From Verrucomicrobiales bacterium (GTDB lineage Bacteria; Verrucomicrobiota; Verrucomicrobiia; Limisphaerales; UBA9464): a stretch of DNA of 48,839 nt. This document shows positions 10,284 through 17,607 of the stretch, piece after piece. Below the pieces are notes generated by a model. That model saw only the letters and a list, made by a program, of their open reading frames with translations. It did not search any database and was not told the origin of the DNA. Position 1 is the stretch's first letter, and every line of letters starts with the position of its first letter. The translations under genes were made by a program, and so were the position numbers. The stretch covers positions 1 to 48,839 of the forward strand of contig JAIXXC010000175.1 of the NCBI GenBank assembly GCA_027490985.1, given 5' to 3'.

Positions 10284-11237
10284 TCACGGCCCGGTGAGCG
10301 ATCTGTGACACGATGCGGAAAACGGGGGGATTTCCATCAACGACTCTCCCATGCGGATCCGGTGTCCGGACTGGAGATGCGAGCAGACCTTGAAGCCCGC
10401 CGGCGCGAACAGAATGATGGTGGAACCGTGTTCAAACCAACCCAGTTCCTCACCCCGTGCGACCGCGTGATCGCAGGGGATCTCGCGGGGCCCCCGTCGG
10501 CTCTGGTTCAGGAGCAGGTCCAGGAATCGCAGCCGGATCGAGGCCACCAGGATCGCCGCCACCGCCACCATGGCCACGGGTCGCCCATCGGCCAGGCGCA
10601 TCCGCACCACGGCGCGCTCATTCTTGCAGAACAGCGCCTCGATCCGGCGCAGCGCGATGGGGTTCACGTTCCAGGTGTCGCCCGCGATGGAGGTGACCCG
10701 CTCCACCGTGCCGCCTTCGGGGCTGTGGAAGCGATGGTACATGTCCGAAGTGAGTCGCAGGGTGACGAAGCAGCCATCCTTGAAATCGGAAGCGGCCTCG
10801 GTACTGCCGAAAAGATCGCGGATCGAATACGGAAACCCTTTCGCTTGGAAGGCCTGCATGCCCTCGACCGCCCCGAAGGCGCCGATCAGACCGTCGCAGG
10901 GGCTCACCAGGATGCGGGGATCCGGATTCACCGGGCGTACCCCCGGCTTCAGTTCCCGGGTGAAGCATTCTTGGAGGCTCGCAAAGCGCTGGTACTTCGA
11001 TTCGCCGAGGTCGAGGTCGGTGAACAGGCGCCACAGAGCGATGGAGATCCGCGTGAGCAGCGGGTTGCGGATGCGGCTCCAACGTCCCATCGCGTGGGTG
11101 AGCAGGGCTCTGGGTACCCGGTTGGTCAGGAGGAAATTCAGATCCTCCTGCAGCAGCAGGCGGTCCCGGAGGGTTTTCCATCGGTGGGCGGTCGGTCGGG
11201 TGTCGTGCATGGAATCGGTTTTGAGAGGAGTCTTCAT
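10284..11237 (-). CDS. psd: Phosphatidylserine decarboxylase
   Basis: Converts phosphatidylserine to phosphatidylethanolamine at the inner membrane using a pyruvoyl group made by self-cleavage. Family hallmarks are LLTRISIALWRLF near the N-terminus, CFTRELKPGVRPVN, SPCDG, DMYHRFHSPEGG (the conserved HRxHxP-type region) and the cleavage site near the C-terminus, here EHGST where many homologues have LGST. The length of 317 residues is normal for the proteobacterial-type enzyme. The ATG at 11237 overlaps the ATG of the divergent aminotransferase in the sequence CATG; an alternative ATG at 11210 would leave a short gap. The flanking genes also look lipid-related. No separate promoter region is visible between the two divergent genes. 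Confidence 0.9.
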   Translation of the reverse strand: MKTPLKTDSMHDTRPTAHRWKTLRDRLLLQEDLNFLLTNRVPRALLTHAMGRWSRIRNPLLTRISIALWRLFTDLDLGESKYQRFASLQECFTRELKPGVRPVNPDPRILVSPCDGLIGAFGAVEGMQAFQAKGFPYSIRDLFGSTEAASDFKDGCFVTLRLTSDMYHRFHSPEGGTVERVTSIAGDTWNVNPIALRRIEALFCKNERAVVRMRLADGRPVAMVAVAAILVASIRLRFLDLLLNQSRRGPREIPCDHAVARGEELGWFEHGSTIILFAPAGFKVCSHLQSGHRIRMGESLMEIPPFSASCHRSLTGP

Positions 11238-12924
11238 GTCTGATCTACAGTCTACGTGGTGGTTGGCCCTGGTTCCGGCGCTGGGTGCGCTCGGTTGGGG
11301 ACGTCGGCGCATCCAGTTGTCCCTGGCCAAGCATCCTTCGCTGGCCGGACATTCGAGATGGGCCAAGAGAATCGCCGGATGGATTCCGGGCTACGCCTAC
11401 GACGACCAGTTCGTCTTCCGCGCCGACGGCGCACCCGACGCGGTGGAAGCCCGCCGTCGGAACGGGTTCTTCCGGTTGGCGGGACAACTCACCGCCCGTC
11501 ATCCCCGATCCATCGCCCAGTCGATGGAGGCCTCCCGGCACATCTCCGACCTCCAGTTCACCCGGGCTTACCGGGTCCCGTTCCAGTTCAGCCCCTATGT
11601 GAGGTCCCACCTCAAACTGGGTGGCTTCGCGGAGGGTTCCAGCGGGGTGTCGATCACCGATCTCGATGGGCGTGAATTCTACGATCTGACCGGGTCGTAC
11701 GGCGTCAACGTCATGGGCTACGACTTCTACAAGTCGTGCATGGAAGAGGCCTCGCGTCGGGTGCAGGCGCTGGGTCCGGTCTTGGGCAATCTCCATCCCT
11801 GCGTGGCTTGGAACGCCGAACGCCTGTGCCGCATCTCCGGCAAGGACGAGGTGTCCTTCCACATGTCGGGAACCGAGGCGGTCATGCAGGCCGTGCGGTT
11901 GGCCCGCTATCACACCCGTCGCAAATACCTGGTCCGCTTCTGCGGTTCCTACCATGGCTGGTGGGACGATGTTCAACCGGGCCCGGGAAATCCGATGCCG
12001 CCCGGTTGCACCTACACGCTCAAAGAAATGGATGAAGCCACGCTGCGGGTGTTGGCCACCCGGCGGGACATCGCCTGCGTGCTGGTCAATCCGCTGCAGG
12101 CCTTGCATCCGAATCGTCCGGCCCCCGGTGATTCGACGCTGGTGGACAGTTCCCGGACCGCCGGCTTCGAGCGTGAGCGCTACACCGAGTGGCTCCGATC
12201 GCTGCGCGAGGTGTGCACCCGCCGCGGCATCGTGTTGATCTTCGACGAGGTGTTCCTGGGTTTCAGGCTGGCCCCGGGTGGCGCCCAGGAATACTTCGGT
12301 GTCAGTGCCGATCTGGTGACCTATGGCAAGACGCTGGGCGGCGGGTTTCCTGTCGGCGTGATCTGTGGCTCCCGCAGGCTCATGGGTCGCTTCCGCGAGG
12401 ATCGACCCGCCGACCTCTGCTTCGCCCGGGGTACGTTCAATTCGCATCCGTATGTGATGGCCGCGATGCAGGTCTTCCTCGAACGGTTGGAGACCCCCGA
12501 GGTGCGCGCCCTCTACGACACCCTGGACGAGCGTTGGAACCGTCGGTGCGCCGCCCTGAATGCACGCCTCGAAGGGGCGGGCTTGCCGGTCCGCGTGGCG
12601 AATCTCTCCACCGTGTGGACCTTCCTGTATCTGATCCCGAGCCGTTATAATTGGATGCTCCAGTTCTACCTGCGGGCCGAGGGATTGGCCCTGAGCTGGG
12701 TGGGCAGTGGTCGGCTCATCTTCAGCCTCAATTACTCGGAAGGGGATTTTCAGGCGGTGGCCGATCGAGTGGTTCGGGCGGCCTCGGCGATGCAGCAGGA
12801 TGGCTGGTGGGACCAGTTTCCGGGTCTGGACAACCGCTCCATCCGCCGCGGGATTCTTCGCGAGATGTTGGGCCGCGTGCGGTCGAAGCGGTCCTCGGCC
12901 GAAGCCGGGACCGCACCCGCTTAG
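11236..12924 (+). CDS. Membrane-anchored class III PLP aminotransferase (HemL-like)
   Basis: A 562-residue fold-type I PLP enzyme of the class III aminotransferase family, closest in motif pattern to glutamate-1-semialdehyde aminomutase. The PLP-binding lysine is about Lys365 in TYGKTLGGGFPVG, the cofactor-binding Asp is about 337 in IFDEVFLGFR, and MSGTEAVMQAVRLAR is the phosphate-binding region. It is about 130 residues longer than HemL, with an N-terminal hydrophobic segment (WWLALVPALGALGWG) and a basic region that could tether it to the membrane. GAGGAG at 11225-11230 is a plausible ribosome-binding site for the ATG at 11236; the frame is open upstream but runs antisense to psd. It is unlikely to be the haem-pathway enzyme, given its anchor and lipid-gene neighbours. 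The substrate is unknown. Confidence 0.8.
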   Translation: MSDLQSTWWLALVPALGALGWGRRRIQLSLAKHPSLAGHSRWAKRIAGWIPGYAYDDQFVFRADGAPDAVEARRRNGFFRLAGQLTARHPRSIAQSMEASRHISDLQFTRAYRVPFQFSPYVRSHLKLGGFAEGSSGVSITDLDGREFYDLTGSYGVNVMGYDFYKSCMEEASRRVQALGPVLGNLHPCVAWNAERLCRISGKDEVSFHMSGTEAVMQAVRLARYHTRRKYLVRFCGSYHGWWDDVQPGPGNPMPPGCTYTLKEMDEATLRVLATRRDIACVLVNPLQALHPNRPAPGDSTLVDSSRTAGFERERYTEWLRSLREVCTRRGIVLIFDEVFLGFRLAPGGAQEYFGVSADLVTYGKTLGGGFPVGVICGSRRLMGRFREDRPADLCFARGTFNSHPYVMAAMQVFLERLETPEVRALYDTLDERWNRRCAALNARLEGAGLPVRVANLSTVWTFLYLIPSRYNWMLQFYLRAEGLALSWVGSGRLIFSLNYSEGDFQAVADRVVRAASAMQQDGWWDQFPGLDNRSIRRGILREMLGRVRSKRSSAEAGTAPA

Positions 12925-13556
12925 TGGCTGGTCTGGGTGTGCTCCATCGGGTCGATGAGTTCGCCGCGCAGGAGGGCCAGCGGTGAGCGCCAGTAGAGCA
13001 GGATGTCGTGGAACGGGTCGGTGATGATCTTCATCGCCCAGACCAGTCCGGTGGTCACGTCCCGCAGGAAGAACAGGTGGACCGTCCGGAACACCAGACC
13101 GCCGAGGCCCACATAGAGCCACACCATGCCCAGACTCTTGAGATAGCCGCCCTGCACGGTCGCCTCGTTGAGCAGGCCCATGAAATCGGGGCTGAAGCGC
13201 AGGATCACCGGTGCAACGGCCCAGAGGGCCATGAGCACCACCTTGCGGCGCAGGTTGTAGCCGATCTTGATGTCCTCCTTGTGCTCGTGGGTGGCCTGGT
13301 TGACATGGTCGTAACCCCGCGGCTCGAAGAAGAAGTGGCCCGACTGCCGCGAGGTCATGGAGATGCCCCAGGCGATCAGGGCCGACACGGCCGGATCGAT
13401 GAACAGGAACACGTAGGAAACCACGAACGACATGGCGCTGAGGAGGTGCAGCGACTGGTTGATGCGGCTGTGGTGGTAGTAGCGGTGGTCGTCCCATCGC
13501 TGGATGCGCAGGGCTTCGAGGTAGTGGGACAACGGGGCGGTCTTGATGCGATTCAT
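12921..13556 (-). CDS. Mpo1-like (DUF962) membrane protein
   Basis: A 211-residue membrane protein with four or so hydrophobic segments and a His-rich pattern: YYHHSRINQSLHLLSA near the N-terminus, then SGHFFFEPRGYDH, then THEHKED. The order of HxxxxNxxxH followed by GHxxFE resembles the Mpo1/DUF962 family, whose yeast member is an iron-dependent dioxygenase acting on 2-hydroxy fatty acids. I regard the assignment as likely but not certain; a fatty-acid hydroxylase-like protein is the alternative. Its stop codon overlaps the stop of the convergent aminotransferase (TTAG). The ATG at 13556 is chosen; a GTG at 13595 would add 13 residues. The context suggests lipid modification. Confidence 0.55.
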   Translation of the reverse strand: MNRIKTAPLSHYLEALRIQRWDDHRYYHHSRINQSLHLLSAMSFVVSYVFLFIDPAVSALIAWGISMTSRQSGHFFFEPRGYDHVNQATHEHKEDIKIGYNLRRKVVLMALWAVAPVILRFSPDFMGLLNEATVQGGYLKSLGMVWLYVGLGGLVFRTVHLFFLRDVTTGLVWAMKIITDPFHDILLYWRSPLALLRGELIDPMEHTQTSH

Positions 13557-13686
13557 CGGATCGACGGGTTTGTGACGCTTCGGTTTGAGACTCACTCCAT
13601 TTCGCCGTCGATCTGTGAAGCTCTGGTGGCGGTCCTGTTTCGATACCGAAATATCGTCATTCCGCCATCGGTTCGTTGCCGGGCCG

Positions 13687-14937
13687 ATGCGAGATGGTCG
13701 GGTGAGCGAGGAGACGACATCTGACTCTGGAACGCCCGAACCCGTTGCGTTCCGGTCGCTCCGGGTCGCCTTGGTGACCGAGACCTACCCTCCAGAAATC
13801 AACGGGGTGGCCACCACTGTGGCGCACTTGGTCGACGGCATTTCGAGGCGGGGGCACGTCGTCGAACTGACCCGCCCCCGTCAGGAAGGAGTCGATGCCC
13901 CCGGGGTGTCTGAGCTGTCGGGGGCTGGGGATTCCCGGCGACCCTCCCTACGGCTGACCCCCGGCATGCCGATTCCCCGCTACCCGGAACTCAAACTGGG
14001 CTATCCGGTCCGGGGTCGGTTGCAGCGCGACTGGCTTCGCGAGCGGCCCGACATCGTGCATGTGGCCACCGAGGGCCCCCTCGGATGGTCGGCCTTGCGA
14101 GCGGCCCGCCACCTCGGCATCCCGGTGGTCTCGGAATTCCGCACCAATTTCCATGCCTACAGCACCCATTACGGGGTGGGCTTCCTCAAGCGCTGGGTCC
14201 TGGGTTATCTGCGGCATTTCCACAACCAATGCCACTCGACGATGGTTCCCACCCGAGGTCTGGCCGAAGAGTTGGAGGCCTCGGGATTCGAGCGGCTGCG
14301 CGTGGTGGCCCGGGGGGTGGATGCCGATCGGTTCCATCCCGCCCGGCGATCCGCCGCCCTTCGGGCCTCGTGGGGTGCCGGTCCTTCGACCCTGGTCGTG
14401 ATCGCGGTCGGTCGAATCGCCCCGGAGAAGAATCTCGAGTTGCTGGCCTCGGCCTTCCGGAAGATCCGGTCGGTCCAGCCCGAGGCGCGCTTGGTGGTGG
14501 TGGGTGATGGTCCGGCTCGGCCGGCTCTGGAACGCGAGCTTCCCGGCGCGGTGTTCGCCGGCCGCCGTCTGGGCGAGGATCTGGCGATCCATTATGCCTC
14601 CGCCGATCTGCTCCTCTTCCCCAGCCTCACCGAGACCTTCGGGAATGTCACCCTGGAGGCCATGGCCAGCGGTCTGGCCGTGCTGGCCTTCGACTATGGT
14701 GCTGCTGGAAAGATGGTGCGGACCGGCGTGCATGGATGGCCCGTGCCGTATGGAGACCCGGTGGCCTTCGAGCGGGCCGCCGAGGCCGCCGCCGCCGATC
14801 TCGACCGGATTCGTCGTCTCGGATCCCAGGGCCGGCATGCGGCCGAGTCGGTGGCCTGGTCGGGTGTCATCGACGAGGTGCTCGGAATCTACCTCAACGC
14901 TCTGTCCATTTCCGGTGAACGGGTTCCCTCGACTTGA
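13687..14937 (+). CDS. GT4 glycosyltransferase (mannosyltransferase MgtA/SQD2-like)
   Basis: A 416-residue GT-B enzyme of family GT4. The N-terminal domain starts RVALVTETYPPEINGVATT, the usual nucleotide-free lobe with its Gly-rich loop. A linker with FRTNFHAYSTHYG follows. The C-terminal donor domain has VGRIAPEKNLELL and the E-X7-E motif in SLTETFGNVTLEAMASG. The pattern fits GDP-mannose or UDP-sugar dependent transferases that glycosylate diacylglycerol lipids. The donor and acceptor cannot be read from sequence. The ATG at 13687 is used; the frame is open to 13585 but that region does not resemble the family. It is transcribed divergently from the Mpo1-like gene with a gap of about 130 bp. 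Confidence 0.8.
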   Translation: MRDGRVSEETTSDSGTPEPVAFRSLRVALVTETYPPEINGVATTVAHLVDGISRRGHVVELTRPRQEGVDAPGVSELSGAGDSRRPSLRLTPGMPIPRYPELKLGYPVRGRLQRDWLRERPDIVHVATEGPLGWSALRAARHLGIPVVSEFRTNFHAYSTHYGVGFLKRWVLGYLRHFHNQCHSTMVPTRGLAEELEASGFERLRVVARGVDADRFHPARRSAALRASWGAGPSTLVVIAVGRIAPEKNLELLASAFRKIRSVQPEARLVVVGDGPARPALERELPGAVFAGRRLGEDLAIHYASADLLLFPSLTETFGNVTLEAMASGLAVLAFDYGAAGKMVRTGVHGWPVPYGDPVAFERAAEAAAADLDRIRRLGSQGRHAAESVAWSGVIDEVLGIYLNALSISGERVPST

Positions 14938-14971
14938 GGCGGTTCGTGGAGACGGCCCTTTTTCGGGGCTT

Positions 14972-14986
14972 CAAATGTAACATTTG
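14972..14986. promoter_or_regulatory. Inverted repeat CAAATG-TAA-CATTTG
   Basis: Perfect 6-bp arms around TAA lie about 100 bases upstream of the Lys/Ala-rich small gene, in a 151-bp gap that otherwise holds nothing I recognise. Possibly an operator; no factor can be named. Confidence 0.25.
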
Positions 14987-15088
14987 GCGACTTGCTGGAA
15001 TGCCGCCCCAACGGCAGAGGATTGCAGACCGCTGTTTCCGTTTCGTCACAAAAGTGTCGCAACGGGCGAACACCGCGGCCTCTTTGCG

Positions 15089-15364
15089 ATGAAAGCTACC
15101 AAAACTCCGAAAGCACTCTCCCGTCAGGTCTCCCTTCACCACAAGGTTCAGCAGAAGGCGGCTGCCTTGGTGAAGGTGGCCGAAGCCGCCCATGCCGAGC
15201 ATCGCAAGGCCAAGGCGGCGTACAAGGCGGCCAAGAAGGCGGCCCGGTCGGCCAAGCTGGCCTGGCACCGTGCGCGGGTCCTCGCCCGGGAAGGCCAGTC
15301 CACGGTGAACAAGTCGGCCAAGCGTCTGGCCAAGTCGCGGGGTCAGTCGGGATCGAAGGGCTGA
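15089..15364 (+). CDS. Small Lys/Ala-rich basic protein (histone H1-like composition)
   Basis: A 91-residue, strongly basic protein rich in Lys, Ala, Arg and Val, starting MKATKTPKALSRQ. The middle is a long predicted helix with heptad-like Ala/Lys spacing (KAKAAYKAAKKAARSAKLA), and the C-terminus is Gly/Ser/Lys-rich. There is no signal peptide or membrane segment. The composition resembles bacterial histone H1-like nucleoid proteins, but composition alone is weak evidence and a coiled-coil or RNA-binding role is equally possible. The ATG at 15089 is preferred over the upstream open frame, which encodes an unrelated Cys-containing stretch. It stands alone between a glycosyltransferase and a convergent PEP-CTERM gene. 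Confidence 0.6.
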   Translation: MKATKTPKALSRQVSLHHKVQQKAAALVKVAEAAHAEHRKAKAAYKAAKKAARSAKLAWHRARVLAREGQSTVNKSAKRLAKSRGQSGSKG

Positions 15365-15410
15365 CCGTTGGCTCGAGGCGGCGACGGCTCGCACCGGGCC
15401 TTCTTGAAAC

Positions 15411-16151
15411 TCAGAGCGCAGACGCCGAGTCCGCGCGCTTCTTGGCCCATCGCTTGCGCGCCCAGGCGAACCCGATCAGCGCCGTCGCGGCGACGGCGGC
15501 GCTGGTGGACGGTTCCGGGACTGCGGAGAAGCTGACATCGTCGAAACGCCAGGGGCCCGCCCCGCTGTAGGTGCTTCCCAGCTGGGAGGCGGTGTAGGTG
15601 CTCAGGCCCGTGGTGAAATTGGAGACGATGCGCACATAAAGATTGCCCTGATTGTTGGCGCCGGCGGGCAGGCTCACCGAGCGGGTGTACCAGGTGTCAC
15701 CGGTGCCGCTGGCCGCCGGGGCGAATGTGAAGACCTGGGCCGGTTGATAGTTGCTGTTGTCGGTCGACCAGAGCACCGATTGGGTGTTGGCCGATTCGAT
15801 CCCGTGTTTGACCGCATACGACAACGTGATACCCGCCTTGCCGACCGTGGAAACCTGCATTTGGATGCCGGCGGTCAGGTTGGCTTGTCCTTGTGTGGGG
15901 TAGTTGGCGGTGCGCCAGCCGACGTTTTCATCATCAAATCCTCCGGCAAATGTGGCTGTTGTGCCTCCAGTTAACGATATTGTTCCGGTTCCCACCGAGG
16001 GTTGCAAATTGGCCGCATTGAAATCCCACTTGGTGATGAGGATCTGGGCGTATGATGATGACACTACCGATAAAAACCCACAGAGACACAGTGGTTGAAA
16101 CAACGGTAATCCCAAGGATTTGAAATACGGAGACAGAAGAGAGTATGCCAT
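15411..16151 (-). CDS. PEP-CTERM sorted secreted protein
   Basis: A 246-residue exported protein. The N-terminus has a hydrophobic signal (LFQPLCLCGFLSVVSSSYAQ) and the C-terminus a full PEP-CTERM signal: VPEPSTS, a hydrophobic helix (AAVAATALIGFAWA) and a basic tail RKRWAKKR. Proteins with this tail are processed by an exosortase and delivered to the cell surface or matrix. The body is a beta-sandwich-like domain (WDFNAANLQPSVGTGT; then ISLSYAVKHG-like strands; GPWRFDDVSFS). No enzyme motif is visible. The ATG at 16151 is preferred over a TTG at 16184. The gene starts inside an AT-rich tract containing a likely promoter. No exosortase gene is in the window. Confidence 0.8.
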   Translation of the reverse strand: MAYSLLSPYFKSLGLPLFQPLCLCGFLSVVSSSYAQILITKWDFNAANLQPSVGTGTISLTGGTTATFAGGFDDENVGWRTANYPTQGQANLTAGIQMQVSTVGKAGITLSYAVKHGIESANTQSVLWSTDNSNYQPAQVFTFAPAASGTGDTWYTRSVSLPAGANNQGNLYVRIVSNFTTGLSTYTASQLGSTYSGAGPWRFDDVSFSAVPEPSTSAAVAATALIGFAWARKRWAKKRADSASAL

Positions 16152-16227
16152 GGCTGCTGAATGAGAATACCAAACCGACTGCAAACGGGGATCTTTAAGC
16201 GAATTCAGATGGTCAAAAACAATGACT

Positions 16228-16257
16228 TAAAGAGCAATGAATCATTCTTTTTGTCAA
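16228..16257 (-). promoter_or_regulatory. Candidate sigma70-type promoter for the PEP-CTERM gene
   Basis: Reading leftward, TTGACA (16257-16252) is an exact -35 consensus, followed after 18 bases by TCTTTA (16233-16228). It lies about 75 bases upstream of the ATG at 16151 in an AT-rich tract (about 16190-16320) that contrasts with the GC-rich surroundings. Confidence 0.4.
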
Positions 16258-16327
16258 CTGATAATCCATATAAATACCTAAAAAATTCAATGCCCGCTCA
16301 TTCTCCTTTGTCGTAGCTTTTGGCGAT

Positions 16328-17464
16328 ATGCCTCAGCAAGTGCTCAAAGGCGGTGGTTACGATGTCATCGTGATTGGGGGTGGCATCATGGGGATCGCTC
16401 TGGCGACCGTGGAATCGGAGCGGGGGCGACGGGTCCTCCTGCTGGAGCGGGAGGAGCGTCCGGTGGGGGCTTCGGTGCAGAATTTCGGATTGCTGTGGTG
16501 CCTGGGTCAGCCGGCCCACCTGTGGAAGCGGGCGCTCCGCACGCGGGCCCGCTGGTTGGCGTTGGCGGGCAAGGCGGGATTCCAAGCCGCAGCCAATGGG
16601 TCCATCCATCTGGCCCATGGCGATCTGGATGCGGGCGTGCTCAAGGAATTCGTCGAGACCGCGCCCGAGGGCTTCGAGGGGCACTGGCTGGAGGCGGGCG
16701 AAATCCCGGCCCGCTGCACGGCGGTGCGCCGTGATGGCCTGGTCGGCGGATTGTGGAGTCCGCACGAGACGACGGTCGATGGCCGCGAGGCCCTGCCGCG
16801 CCTGCTGGAATGGCTCCAGCGCGAGCGGGGCGTCGACGTCCGTTTCGATGCCGCGGTCTCCCGGGTCGAGGCGCCCGAAGTGGTGTCGGCCGCGGGCATC
16901 TTCCGGGCCGATCGGATCCACGTGTGCACCGGCACCGAATTGCGGATCCTCTTTCCGGAGGTCTACCGGGCCTCCGGCATCACCAAGACCAAATTGCAGA
17001 TGTGGCGCACGCATCGGCAACCCGGGGGCTGGCGTCTGGGCCCATCGCTCTGCGCCGGCCTGACCTACCTGCACTATGCCGCGTTTGCCGGCTGCCCCTC
17101 GCTGCCCGCGTTGCGGGCCCGGTACGAGCAGACCCACGCCGAACACCTGGCCCATGGCATCCACGTGCTGCTGGCTCAAAACGCCCTCGGCGAGGCCATC
17201 GTCGGCGACACGCACCACTATTCGCTGACCCACGATCCGTTCTTGCACGACGACCTCGACCGACTCATCGCCGACTACCTCGGCACCTTCGCCAGTGTGC
17301 CCGATCCCCGGGTGGCTCAGCGCTGGGTGGGGATGTACGCCAAGATCCCGGGCAAGACCGACCTCATCGCCCACCCTCAGCCGGGGGTCACGATCGTCAA
17401 CGCCCTCGGGGGCGCAGGCATGACCCTTTCGTTCGGACTGGCCGAGGAATTGGTGCCGGAGTGA
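16328..17464 (+). CDS. TIGR03364-type FAD-dependent oxidoreductase (phosphonate-associated)
   Basis: A 378-residue flavoprotein of the DAO (glycine oxidase-like) family. The FAD-binding fold begins YDVIVIGGGIMGIALAT with the GxGxxG loop at about 17-22 and the acidic end of strand two at LLEREE. The block GASVQNFGLLWCLGQP is characteristic of TIGR03364, proteins found next to phosphonatase-like hydrolases and phosphonate transporters. The C-terminal FAD contact is NALGGAGMTLSFGLAEE. The proposed family role is oxidative deamination of an aminophosphonate, which is not experimentally settled to my knowledge. It precedes a DUF5690 permease on the same strand by 143 bp. No phosphonatase gene (PhnX or TIGR03351) is visible nearby. 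Confidence 0.85.
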   Translation: MPQQVLKGGGYDVIVIGGGIMGIALATVESERGRRVLLLEREERPVGASVQNFGLLWCLGQPAHLWKRALRTRARWLALAGKAGFQAAANGSIHLAHGDLDAGVLKEFVETAPEGFEGHWLEAGEIPARCTAVRRDGLVGGLWSPHETTVDGREALPRLLEWLQRERGVDVRFDAAVSRVEAPEVVSAAGIFRADRIHVCTGTELRILFPEVYRASGITKTKLQMWRTHRQPGGWRLGPSLCAGLTYLHYAAFAGCPSLPALRARYEQTHAEHLAHGIHVLLAQNALGEAIVGDTHHYSLTHDPFLHDDLDRLIADYLGTFASVPDPRVAQRWVGMYAKIPGKTDLIAHPQPGVTIVNALGGAGMTLSFGLAEELVPE

Positions 17465-17607
17465 GCGCTGCCGGGCGTGTGTGCCCGGGTGACGGCCTCT
17501 GCGAAGTTTGACCTGCCTGAAACAATCCCGGGCGTCTTTGTGTTGCCAATGGGGCCGGGTTCGGGGCTTCTGGCGGTGCTGATGTTGCACTCCACCTCCA
17601 CCCCCGG

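Noticed and set aside
10570-11235. Upstream in-frame extension of the aminotransferase
   Set aside because: It is antisense to psd and unlike any aminotransferase; the ATG at 11236 has a plausible ribosome-binding site.
11236-12924. Calling the aminotransferase hemL
   Set aside because: The length, N-terminal membrane segment and lipid-gene neighbours do not fit the haem-pathway enzyme.
11245-13497. Long minus-strand open frame spanning the aminotransferase
   Set aside because: The Mpo1-like gene is in a different minus frame and the plus strand has a complete PLP enzyme, so this frame is a shadow.
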